Source: Dromiciops gliroides
Lineage: Eukaryota > Chordata > Mammalia > Microbiotheria > Microbiotheriidae
DNA: 64,000 nt
Direction of reading: 5' to 3'
Assembly: GCF_019393635.1 (NCBI RefSeq)
Contig: NC_057864.1
Span: 83,330,882-83,394,881, forward strand
The notes under the pieces were generated by a model, which ran no database searches, was not told the origin of the DNA, and was given only the letters and a program-made list of their open reading frames with translations. The position numbers and the translations under genes are program-made. Shown piece after piece: positions 47,051 through 55,835 of this stretch (within the stretch, counting starts at the first letter, position 1; every line of letters starts with the position of its first letter).

Positions 47051-47386
47051 TGTAACAATTGGAATAACGCCACCTGCTGGATACTTACTGTAGAAGAGTT
47101 CTGCCCATGAAGGGAAGGTCTTTGAGGGCAAGACCAGGAGTCAGGAAGTGACGTGGGCTAGTGGGAGGAGGAAGGAAGAGACTGGTGCTCAGTCTCGCTC
47201 TCTTTTCCTGGGGACGCTGGCGGAGAAGGGAGCTAAAAATGTGCTCTCCCTTTAATAGATAGAAATCTAGGCCTTTCTCTCTCTCTTTACCAAATTCTTG
47301 TTTTCCTTAATAAATGCTTAAAAGCCTAACTCTTGCTAAAGCTTATAATTTATTGGCGACCACTCATTAGATATTTTAGACAGACT
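47051..47386 (+). repeat. ERV 3' LTR, missing its last 23 bp
   Basis: Identical to 43721-44056 except at two sites (CGATTGG to CAATTGG, and ACGTCACC to ACGCCACC). It stops at '...ttagacagact' and continues directly into the host repeat 'gggcaagatg', with ACT shared by both. Confidence 0.93.
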
Positions 47387-47843
47387 GGGCAAGATGTACA
47401 AGACAACCCCAGATATTATTTTTGTCTTTGGATTCAGAACCCATTTTGGTGGTGGCAAAACAATAGGCTTTGGCATGATTTATGATTCCCTTAACTATGC
47501 AAAGAAAAATGAACCAAAGAACAGACTTGCAAAGCATGGCCTGTATGAGAAGAAAAATATGTCAAGAAAGCAGCAAAAGGAATACAAGAAGAGAATGAAG
47601 AAAGTCAGGGGTACTGCAAAGACAAATGCTGGTACTGGCAAAAAGAAGGAATAAAATGCACTATGGAGGATGTTTATCCATGAAGATATTTATTTTTCAT
47701 GAGAGCATAAATAAACTATGTAAAAACTTAAAAAAAGAAAGTACTAACTTTAATGGAGATAAGTTTAGGCCTTCCAAATAAGATGAGGGGTAAAGCAAAG
47801 GTATCCATTATCACCAATATTTTTTTTTTCAATATTGTATGAG
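47384..47843 (+). repeat. 460-bp direct repeat, right copy
   Basis: Second copy of 43261-43720. Its right end continues without interruption into 'aaatgttaactttagcaataag', the natural continuation of the L1 ORF2 fragment, so it represents the uninterrupted (empty-site) sequence. Confidence 0.95.
47387..47735 (+). pseudogene. RPS24: Duplicated 3' part of the RPS24 pseudogene
   Basis: Carries an 86-codon open frame (from 47394) identical to the one at 43271, corresponding to the C-terminal two thirds of S24, plus the 3' UTR and tail. It arose by the flank duplication, not by a second retrotransposition. No promoter, no start region. Confidence 0.94.
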
Positions 47844-48005
47844 AAATGTTAACTTTAGCAATAAGAGAAGAAAAACTAATCAAAGGAATAAAAATAGGCA
47901 ATGTGGAAACTGAAACTATCATTTTGTGGGTAATATATTTAGAGAATCCTAGAAGATCAACTAAACAATAATTACTTGAAATAAGTAATAACTTTAGCAA
48001 CACTA
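47736..48005 (+). repeat. L1 ORF2 fragment, continuation after the ERV
   Basis: Collinear with 36528-36785 of the full-length L1 ('taatggagataagtttaggcc', 'aatgttaactttagcaat', 'gagaatcctagaagatcaac', 'aataactttagcaa'). Frameshifted. Confidence 0.8.
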
Positions 48006-48754
48006 GCTTAAAAACATTAAATTAAAAAAATAATAGACGTGATTTGGTCATTTACCATTTCTTTCTTAACTCTTATTAAAAAGATAAAACAAATACAAAG
48101 ATAACCAAATAATAATGTCAAGCATGTTTGATTTGCATATGAGGAAAATTTTTCCAGAGTTATATAGTATGTGTAATTTCAAAACAGAAGAAAAACTTAT
48201 TTCATTAGGAAATATTAAAAAAAATTCCTTTATTTCTTAAAGTTTTGTATTTTATATGAGTTTTATATTTTAATTATGATGATTAAAATAATGAGAGATA
48301 TTGTGTCTGGGTAATTTAATCATTTTATTAATATGGCCAGCAGGATATTTGTAAAATGAGGTCTATAGCTATCTCTCTCAAACCAAGACCCCTTTCTTGC
48401 AATCAGGTATGATTCATATATACCTTTACCCCTTTAGGAGGTCCATCACAAAGGGATCAAATCTAATTGGTTAGCATCATTGGAAGGTAGGTTATATTAA
48501 AATAAAGTGGAAGGACATGTGACTCAAGTAAAGATGACATAAGGGAAAAATGTAGAAATCCCTACCCAAAATTACACAATGGTTCCCACCTAGAACTGGT
48601 TCATGCAGGCCAAATCTCATCAGTAAAGTTCTTCAGTTTATCTAGACAAAATAAGCTTTCTCTACCTAGGGCTCTTTTTGCTAGATTTAAATGTTCTCTG
48701 TCTCTTTTATTCCATGAATGCATTTAGAGATGTAAACATTTCCCCATATTTCTA
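48006..48754. other. No feature recognised
   Basis: Non-coding AT-rich DNA; nothing assigned. Confidence 0.45.
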
Positions 48755-48930
48755 CTGTGCTGCATTCCAAACATTTTAGTATCTTGTCTGATTGTTGTCA
48801 TTCTCTTTAATGAAATTATTGACTGTTTCTATGATTTAGTCTTTGAACCTCTCATTTAATAGAATTACAGTATTTATTTTCTAATTAATTTTAATCCATG
48901 TTTGCATGTCACGTTATTGAAAGTATAAAT
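48755..48930 (-). repeat. L1 ORF2 fragment, antisense
   Basis: 'ctgcattccaaacattttagtatcttgtctgattgttgtcattctctttaatgaaattattgactgtttctatgattt' is the reverse of the ORF2 stretch near 35395-35470. Confidence 0.8.
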
Positions 48931-49019
48931 CATAATACTATAAGATTAACTAAATACATTCCTCACATCAAACCTTTCAGCTAATTTGAGTAGATATTAT
49001 CCATCTCATTTCACAAAGG

Positions 49020-49105
49020 ATAAAACTGTGGCTCTGGAAAGTTAAGTGATTAGCCCAGGGTCACACAGTTATTCAATATCTAAGGCCAGATTAGAAAAAA
49101 GATAT
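49020..49105 (-). repeat. SINE/MIR fragment, antisense
   Basis: 'aaagttaagtgattagcccagggtcacacagtta' is the tRNA-like box of the SINE/MIR group; both ends decayed. Confidence 0.6.
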
Positions 49106-49216
49106 CACACTGCCTTTCATCAATAAACTTTAGACAGTATAAACTTTTAAATCATTATCCTCAAACTTACCTTAACTGCTGTTACCTTTACTCTCCCAGA
49201 TGAGAATCCTACCTCA

Positions 49217-49735
49217 TATTTTTTTTGTTCAGTATTTTATTATTTTCTAGTTACTTATAAGGTTAGTTTTCAGCATTTGTTTTCATAGGATTATAAGTTA
49301 CAATTTTTCTTCCACCCTCTCTTCCCTCCCTCCTCCCCAAGATAGAAAACAATCTAATGTAGGTTATAAATGTGCAATGACATTAAATATATTTCTGCAT
49401 TAGTCATATTGTGAAAGAAGAGTCAGAGCACAAGGGAAAACCTCAAATAAGAAGGAAAAAAAAAACAGCCCCAAAGTAGAAAAAGTATGGTTCATTCTGC
49501 ATTCATAAAGCACAGTTCTTTTTTCTGGATGTTGAGAATATTTGCTATATGAAATTCTTTAAAGTTGCTTTGGATCATTGCATTGCTAAAAGGAGCCAAG
49601 TCAATCACCATTGTTCATGACACAATGTTCCTGTTACTGTATACAGTGTTCTCCTAGTTCTGCTCCTCTCAGTCAGCATCAGTTTATGTAAGTCCTTCTA
49701 GGTTTCTCTGAATTCCTCCTGCTCATTACTTTTTA
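49217..49735 (-). repeat. L1 3' end, antisense, 5'-truncated
   Basis: 'tagttacttataaggttagttttcagcatttgttttcatagg', C/T tract, 'ctgcattagtcatattgtgaaag', then the ORF2 C-terminus reversed ('ttctgctcctctcagtcagcatcag'). An older L1 subfamily than the one at 32344. Confidence 0.85.
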
Positions 49736-49949
49736 CATTGATTTTTTCAGACTTTGTGTTCTTCTTCCCTCCCTCCTCATCCCTTCTTATGAAATTCAGC
49801 AATTCAATATGTGATACTTGTGTAGCAAAACATCTCATTAGTTAGACTGTGAAAGAAAATAGACAAAATATCTGTAGAAAAAGGAGCTAACAAAATTATA
49901 TTTCAATCTCTATTCAGATACCATCAGTTATACCTCTTGTTGATGATTT
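49736..49949 (-). repeat. Second L1 3' end, antisense
   Basis: Begins again with a T-rich end and the C/T tract 'cttcttccctccctcctcatccc', then 'catctcattagttagactgtgaaagaaaatagac', an L1 3' UTR pattern distinct from the preceding copy. Confidence 0.55.
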
Positions 49950-50082
49950 TGTGATAAAATAATGGAATTTAGCAGATGCCCAGGGGTCCCACCTGATTGA
50001 TCTAGTATTTTTTTTTAATAAAGCATTTTACTTTTTTCCCATTACATGTAAAGATATTTCTCAACTTTTGTTTATACAAGTT

Positions 50083-50152
<70 letters not shown>

Positions 50153-52457
50153 CATTTCTGCATTAGTCATGTTATAAGAGAAAAATCAGAGCAATGATGA
50201 AAAACCTCAAAATAGAAAAAACAACAGCACCAAAAACAAAAGAAATAGTATAGTTCATTCAGCATCTATACTCCACAGTTCTTTTTCTTTTTTTTTCTTT
50301 TCCTGGATTTGGAGATCATCTTCTATCATGACTTCCCTGGAACTCTTCTGTACCATTGCATTGGTGAGAAGAATATAGTCCATCACAGTAGATCAACACA
50401 CAATGTTGATGATACTGTGTACAATGTTCTTCTGGTTCTGCTCATCTCACTCATCATCGGCCCACGCAGGACCCTCCAGGTTTCTCTGAACTCCTGCTCA
50501 TCATTTCTTACAGCACAATAGTATTCCATTGTATTCATATACCACAACTTGTCCAGCCATTCCCCAGTTGATGGGCATCCCCTCAAATTCCAATTCCTTG
50601 CCACCACGTACAGAGTAGCTATAAATATTTTTGTACATGTGGGTCCCTCTCCCCTTTCCACGATCTCTGGGGAAAAGACCCAAAAGCGGTATTGCTGGGT
50701 CAAAGGGTATGCACAAGTTTATAGCCCTTTGGGCACAATTCCAAATTGCTCTCCAGAATGGTTGGATCAGTTCACAGCTCCACCAACAATGCATTAATGT
50801 TCCAATTTTTCTACAGCTTCTCCAACATTTATTATTTTCCTTTTTTGTCATTTTAGCCAATCTGATAGGTGTCAGGTGGTACCTCAGAGTTGTTTTAATT
50901 TGCATCTCTCTAATAATTAGAGATTTAGAGAATTTTTTCCTATGGGAATAGATAGTTTTGGTTTCTTCATCAGAAAACTGCCTGTTCACATCCTTTGACA
51001 ATTTCTGAATTGGGGAATGATTTGGATTCTTATAAATTTGATTTAGTTCCCTATATATTTTAGAGATGAGGCCTTTATCAGAAGTACTGGCCTCAAAAAT
51101 TGTTTCCCAGCTTTCTGCCTCCCTTCTAATTTTGGATGCATTGCTTCTGTTTGTACAATAAATTTTTAATTTAATGTAATCAAAATCATCCATTTTGTAT
51201 TTTATAATATTCTCTATTTCTTGTTTGGTCATACACTGTTTTCCTTTCCAAAGATCTGAAAGGTAGACTATTCCTTCCTCTCCTAATTTACCTATGGCAC
51301 CACCTCTTATGTCTAAATCATGTTATCTATTTTGACCTTATTTTAGTATAAGGTGTAAGATATTGGTCTATGCCTAATTTCTGCCATACTATCTTCCAGT
51401 TTTCTCTGCAGTTTTTGTCAAATACTGAGTTCCTATCCCAGAAGCTGGAGTCTTTGGGTTTATCAAACACTACATTACTAGTGTCATCTACTACTGTGTT
51501 TCCTGTGACTAGCCTATTCCATTGATCCTCCACTCTATTTCTTAGCCAGTACCAGATAGTTTTGATGACTGCTGCTTTATAATAAAGCTCCAGGTTTGGT
51601 ACCACTAACCCACCTTCCTGTGCATTTCTTTTCATTATTTCCCTGGTAGTCTTGATTTTTTGTTTTTCCAGATGAATTTTGTTATTATTTTTTCTAGCTC
51701 TGTAAAATAATTTTAGGTAGTCTGATTGGTATGGCACTGAATAAGTAAATTAATTTAGGTAGTATTGTCATTGTTACTATATTAGCTCTGCCTATCCATG
51801 AGCAATTGATATCTTTCCAATTATTTAGATCTGATTTGATTTGTGTGAAGAGTGTTTGGTAGTTGTGTTCATAGAGTTCCTGGGTTTGTCTTGGCAAGTA
51901 GACTCCCAAGTATTTTATATTATCTACAGTTACTTTAAATGGAATTTTGATCTAGTATTTTTTGAGAAACCTACTAAGTACCTACTTGTCTTGATTAAAT
52001 GGGGTCCATACCTGACCGGCCCTGAGTAGGGTGTTGTTCTCAGAAGTTGAGCCTAGTTAAGGTTGATTGAATTGAGATCACAGGTGGACAACTCTCAGTA
52101 GAATGTGTCTTCAGATGTTGTGGACTTGGACATCAACAGGAGACCACTCTCCACCAATCAACTTGAAGAACCTCCCATTTTGGGGAGGAGGACAGGAATT
52201 AGGAAGTGGAGGCTTGTATTTTTTGGTCTGAGACATCAGCTGGGTGGCAGGACTTCACATGGGCTGTTAGGATAGCTAGGATTTCCATGCTATAAGGAAC
52301 TTGTTCTCAAATCTCTCTCTCTTCACTATCTTATAATATATCTTTTAATAAACCCTTAAAAGCCTAAAATCTTGCTGACTTCATGAGTGATTTTAGCCAG
52401 TTTCCCCCCAAAATTGGGGTGGACAGATTAGAACCCACATTTTGATTTTAAACAACA
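49950..52457 (+). mobile_element. 5' LTR of an older ERV, split by an L1
   Basis: Begins TGTGATAAAATAATGG (49950) and ends TTTAAACAACA (52457). Without the L1 and one TSD copy it is about 558 bp. Same family as the solo LTR at 10019. It shares only the '.aataaa.cttaaaagcctaa.tcttgct' zone with the LTR of the young ERV. Confidence 0.88.
49999..51963 (-). mobile_element. 5'-truncated L1 inside the LTR, antisense, 15-bp TSD
   Basis: Perfect TSD GATCTAGTATTTTTT at 49999-50013 and 51949-51963. On the minus strand it covers the last third of ORF2 and the 3' UTR. Broken frames at 50383-50703, 50501-51232, 51327-51737 and 51694-51909 preserve '[20 protein letters not shown]', '[20 protein letters not shown]' and the C-terminal 'YTVSSTL'. 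Dead, but closely similar to the full-length L1, so fairly young. Confidence 0.95.
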
Positions 52458-52545
52458 GTTTGGCCAACCACAAAGAGGAAAGCTGAACCTCGATCTTCTG
52501 ATCTTCTGTTTGGGTAAGATTTCCCTCCCCTGTTCCTTTAAATTC
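52458..52545 (+). other. Leader of the older ERV (left part)
   Basis: 'gtttggccaaccacaaagaggaaagctgaacctcgatcttctgatcttctgtttgggtaagattt' is homologous to 44080-44160 of the young ERV. The HAL1-like element interrupts it. Confidence 0.8.
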
Positions 52546-52561
52546 AAAAGTGCTGCTTTAA

Positions 52562-53177
52562 GGGGGCGGAGCCAAGATGGCGGAGGAGAGACTGTGACTC
52601 CCACAAGCTCCAGATAAACCCGTCCATTCACGCCCAAATAATGCGGTAAAAATCAAAACCCAGAACAGCCTAATGCACATAAGAACAGAGTGAGACTGTT
52701 TCTCCGCAAAAGAGGGCGATTCTGATCACCTACTGATCAGGCTGAACAGCTCAGCGCTCGGTCCGGACCCAGCCAGGGACACTGCTTCCAGCGCATGTCA
52801 GAGTCTTCAGCACCAGCAGCTTCTGAGGCTCCGATCACGGACTGGTGACGGGGTTCGGAGGTAGGCCGGGGTGAAGTGGAGGCAGTATCTGCTGGAGTTG
52901 GGGCAAAGTGCCCTGGTTCTGAACCAGTGGGCTGAATCGAGTGGTGGTGGCCCAGTGGGGGAGGGGTAAAAGCACGCCAAGCTTCCAACCATAGAGAATC
53001 AGAGCTCAATCAGACTTCTGTTTCCGGGTCAAAGAGAAAGCGGCTGTGATTACTCATAAGCCAGGCAGGCTGAGAAGAAGCCCAATCACCCCCTGGGCCA
53101 CGCTGTAGCACCAACGGTGTGTCCGGGAAGCAGTGCTACACTTTAAGGAGTAAAAAGCCAAGAAACAGTAAGCCAGG
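52562..53177 (+). promoter_or_regulatory. HAL1-like 5' UTR with YY1-type site
   Basis: CpG-rich promoter region of about 616 bp with AAGATGGCGG at its start. It is homologous at the very 5' end to the L1 at 32344 and along its length to the antisense fragment at 57231-57624. Confidence 0.85.
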
Positions 53178-54170
53178 ATGAGTAGGCAGAGAAAGCAGAA
53201 GACCATCGAAAACTTCTTTGGGGGAAAGGTAGACCACAATACATCCTCAGAAGAAGAAGATAATAATAGGGTCAAAGCTCCAACTTCCAAAGCTTCCAAG
53301 AAAAATATGAACTGGTCTCAGGCCATGGAAGCTCTCAAAAGGGACTTTGAAGAGAAAGTAGGAGAGATAGAACGAAGATGTAGAGAAAGAGAGGAAGGAA
53401 TGGAAAGAGAAATGAGAGCAATGCAGGAGAGTCATGAGAAAAAAGTCAACAGTTTGAAAAGCCAAATGGAAAAGGAGATTAAAAAACTGTCTGCTGAAAA
53501 TAATTGCCTAAGAATTAGGATTGAACAAATGGAAGCTAGTGAGCTTATGAGAAACCAAGACACAGTAAAGCAAATCCAATTGAATGAAAAAATAGAAGGC
53601 AATGTGAAATATCTCCTTGGAAAAACAGCTGACCTAGAAAATAAATCTAGGAGAGATAATTTGAAAATCATTGGACTACCTGAAAACCATGACCAAAACA
53701 AGAGTTTAGACACCATCCTCCAAGAGATTGTGAGGGAAAATTGCCCTGATATTCTTGAAGCAGAAGCTAAAATAGAAATTGAAAAAATCCACCGATCACC
53801 TCCTGAAAGAGATCCCAAAAGGAAAACCTCCAGGAATATTATAGCCAAATTCCAGAACTCCCAGGTCAAGGAGAAAATATTGCAAGCAGCTAGAAAAAAG
53901 GAATTTAAATACTGTGGAGCTCCAATAAGGATAAAGCAAGATCTAGCAGCTTCTACATTAAAGGACCGGAGGGCATGGAATATGATATTCCAGAGGGCAA
54001 AGGAACTGGGACTACAGCCAAAAATCACATACCCAGCAAAACTAAGCATCCTCTTTCAGAGGCAAACATGGAACTTCAAGGAGAAAGAAGACTTTCAGGC
54101 ATTTGTTATGAAAAGACCTGAACTGAATAGAAAATTTGACTTTCAAATACAACACCCCGGAGAAGCATAA
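53178..54170 (+). CDS. Intact ORF1 of the HAL1-like element, 330 residues
   Basis: L1 ORF1-type RNA-binding protein, uninterrupted. N-terminus: a basic leader with QKTIENFF at residues 7-14, fitting the PCNA-interacting (PIP) consensus Q-x-x-I/L/M-x-x-F-F/Y. Residues about 45-130 are a heptad-rich coiled coil for trimerisation. Then the RNA-recognition domain (RRDNLKIIGLPENHDQ, near 160) and the C-terminal domain (NIIAKFQNSQVKEKIL; RRAWNMIFQRAKELGLQPK). The start at 53178 is the first ATG of the frame, and the downstream sequence matches ORF1 of the L1 at 32935. It has no reverse transcriptase partner within the element. Confidence 0.9.
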   Translation: MSRQRKQKTIENFFGGKVDHNTSSEEEDNNRVKAPTSKASKKNMNWSQAMEALKRDFEEKVGEIERRCREREEGMEREMRAMQESHEKKVNSLKSQMEKEIKKLSAENNCLRIRIEQMEASELMRNQDTVKQIQLNEKIEGNVKYLLGKTADLENKSRRDNLKIIGLPENHDQNKSLDTILQEIVRENCPDILEAEAKIEIEKIHRSPPERDPKRKTSRNIIAKFQNSQVKEKILQAARKKEFKYCGAPIRIKQDLAASTLKDRRAWNMIFQRAKELGLQPKITYPAKLSILFQRQTWNFKEKEDFQAFVMKRPELNRKFDFQIQHPGEA

Positions 54171-54299
54171 AAAGATAAACAGGAAAAAGACTTCATGAGG
54201 GATATTAAAAGATCAAACTGTTAACATTCCTATATGGGAAGATAATACAGAGGACACAGGTCTGAACTGAATACGAAGGGAAGTTATGTTTTGTTCTTT

Positions 54300-54391
54300 G
54301 TGGGGTGTCTTATGTATGGGGCCGGATTTGGGCTTGGGGCCTCCTGGGTCCAGGGCTGGTGCATTGTCCACTGTGCCACCTAACTAACCCA
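54300..54391 (-). repeat. SINE fragment in the linker, A-to-G enriched on the plus strand
   Basis: Recognisable through 'gccggattt...ctcctgggtcc.gggctggtgc...ccactgtgccacctaac'. Relative to the family wording 'gaggccggatttgaactcagg', 'ctgaatcc' and 'tttatcc', about seven plus-strand As read G. Confidence 0.75.
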
Positions 54392-54534
54392 TAATGACAT
54401 CCTTAAAATAGGGTTGAGGTGTAGGAGAAATAGACTGGGGGAGGGGGAAGGGGAGAGATGGTCTGGGGAGAGGTTATTCATATGAAGGAAACAAGAAAAA
54501 AGCTTATGGAGGGGAGGGGAAGAGGGGGAAGGAA

Positions 54535-55020
54535 TTGGGGAGTGATTGAACCTTAATATCATCAGAATTGACTCAAAGAAGGACTAACATACATACTCAA
54601 GTGGGTATAGTAATATATTTTGCCCTGAAGGAGGGGAGGGAGATAAGGGGGGGGGAGGGGAAGGAGGGAAGGGCAGATTCTGGGAGAGAGTAGTAAAAAG
54701 CAAAATACTTTCAAGGAAGGTGAAGACGTTCTGCATAACAGCACAAGTATGAAATATTGAATTGCTTGATTTCATAGGGAGGGTTGAGGAGAGAGGGAGG
54801 AAGAAAATTTGGAACATAGAATTAGCTCAAAGACCTTAAACTCATCAGAATTGGCTCATGGAGGGAATAACATTCACACCCAGTTGGGAGGAGTAATCTA
54901 TCTAACCTTACAGGAAGTATGAGGGGAAGAGGATAAGGAAGGAAGGGTGGAAAAAAAGGGAGTGCAGAGTGGGGAAGGGGACAGTCAGAAGTAAAATACT
55001 TTTGAGGAGGAATAGTTTAA
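54535..55020 (+). repeat. Duplicated inter-ORF linker (two diverged copies)
   Basis: Copy A (54535-54725) and copy B (54836-55020) share 'catcagaattg.ctca', 'taacat.cac.c', a G-rich tract, 'gggcagatt/gtgcagagt', and 'aa.taaaatactttc/tgagga'. Both correspond to the single linker segment at 34330-34560 in the full-length L1. Confidence 0.75.
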
Positions 55021-55063
55021 AAGAAGATGGAAAATAGAGTAAATATCATGGGAAGGGAATAGG

Positions 55064-55246
55064 ATGGAGGGAAATAGTTTTGATGACTTTGCTGGGTTAA
55101 TACGAAGAAAATTCTTTGTCAAGTTTAAGGTACATTATTTAGGGTATGATGAACAGGATACTATTAGAAAAACCTGGAAAGACCTACATGAACTGAAGCA
55201 GAGTGAAATGCACTGTATACAAAATAACAGCAATAGTGTAAAATGA
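55064..55246 (+). CDS. Mini-ORF2, 60 residues (ORF2 start fused in frame to its C-terminal end)
   Basis: Starts MEGN, as the L1 ORF2 does at 34600, then passes directly to sequence ending YDEQDTIRKTWKDLHELKQSEMHCIQNNS, the counterpart of the ORF2 C-terminus ([24 protein letters not shown]). The junction is near 55076. Endonuclease, reverse transcriptase and Cys-rich segments are all gone. The frame may be incidental, but it is open from the native start to a stop. Confidence 0.6.
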   Translation: MEGNSFDDFAGLIRRKFFVKFKVHYLGYDEQDTIRKTWKDLHELKQSEMHCIQNNSNSVK

Positions 55247-55819
55247 CCTGCTGGGAAGCATGTGGTTATTTTCAGCAAGGCAATGGTCCAATATAACCCT
55301 GAAGGACTATGAAAATGACAACCCATCTACAGAGAAAGAAGTGATAGTATCTGAAATAGTTGGAAACACATTTTTTTTTTCTTTTCTCTCTTTTTTTTCT
55401 TTTTTGGTGAGGCAATTGGGGTTGGGTGGCTTGCCTGGGGTCATGTGGCTGGTGGGTGTTGGGGGTGTGGGGCTGAATTTGGGCTCGGGTGCTCCTGGTT
55501 CCAGGGCCAGTGCTCTGTCCGCTGCACCACCTAGCTGCCCCTGGAAACACATTTTTTAAAAAAAATGTTTTTTCTCTTTGACAATTCCTCAGTCTGAAGT
55601 TTTGGGAGTTTTTTGACTGTTTTTTCCTCACAACCTAGCTAATGTGGGAATGTTTTCCATGACTACTCATGTATAATTTATTTTGAAATGCTTGAGTTCT
55701 AGTGGGTGGGGGTGGGAATAGAGGAGGAATAGAAGTTGGAACAATTTTTTTTTAATTGATGTTAAAATTTGTTTTTACATATATTTTGGAAAATAAAATT
55801 CTATTCTAAAAAAAAAAAA
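55247..55819 (+). terminator. HAL1-like 3' UTR and poly-A
   Basis: Shares 'cacaacctagctaatgtgggaatgtttt' and 'gatgttaaaatttgtttttacatatattttgg' with the L1 tail at 17505-18135. AATAAA near 55793 is followed by the A-tail. Contains the edited-looking SINE. Confidence 0.85.
55361..55557 (-). mobile_element. SINE in the HAL1-like 3' UTR, 16-bp TSD, strongly A-to-G changed
   Basis: TSD TGGAAACACATTTTTT at 55361-55376 and 55542-55557; element 55377-55541. The first 18 bases of the body ('ggtgaggcaattggggtt') and the last 30 are normal. The middle (about 55425-55520) has about 18 A-to-G changes on the plus strand among about 27 differences from the family wording. Confidence 0.92.
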
Positions 55820-55835
55820 AAAAGTGCTGCTTTAA

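Larger units (their letters stand above)
43721..47386 (+). mobile_element. Young non-autonomous endogenous retrovirus
   Basis: LTR (43721-44079), internal region of about 3 kb, and a 3' LTR (47051-47386) that lacks the last 23 bp. The LTRs differ at two positions over 336 bp. The internal region holds one 300-codon frame and no recognisable protease, reverse transcriptase, integrase or envelope, so the element must have been mobilised in trans. The left flank ends TGAG; the expected 4-bp TSD is replaced by a 460-bp host duplication. Confidence 0.9.
52546..55835 (+). mobile_element. HAL1-like element (5' UTR + ORF1, ORF2 nearly all deleted), 16-bp TSD
   Basis: TSD AAAAGTGCTGCTTTAA at 52546-52561 and 55820-55835. 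Order: L1-type 5' UTR starting GGGGGCGGAGCCAAGATGGCGG, intact ORF1, a linker containing a SINE fragment and a duplicated segment, a 60-codon mini-ORF2, a 3' UTR with an inserted SINE, and a poly-A tail. It is a non-autonomous internal-deletion derivative of L1 that needs ORF2 protein in trans. It sits inside the leader of the older ERV. Confidence 0.93.

Noticed and set aside
47394-47654. Intact 86-codon RPS24-like frame as a functional gene
   Set aside because: It lacks the N-terminal third, has no promoter or introns, and is an exact duplicate of the pseudogene's 3' part created together with the ERV flank duplication.
53432-54049. 205-codon minus-strand frame
   Set aside because: Antisense shadow of the intact HAL1-like ORF1.
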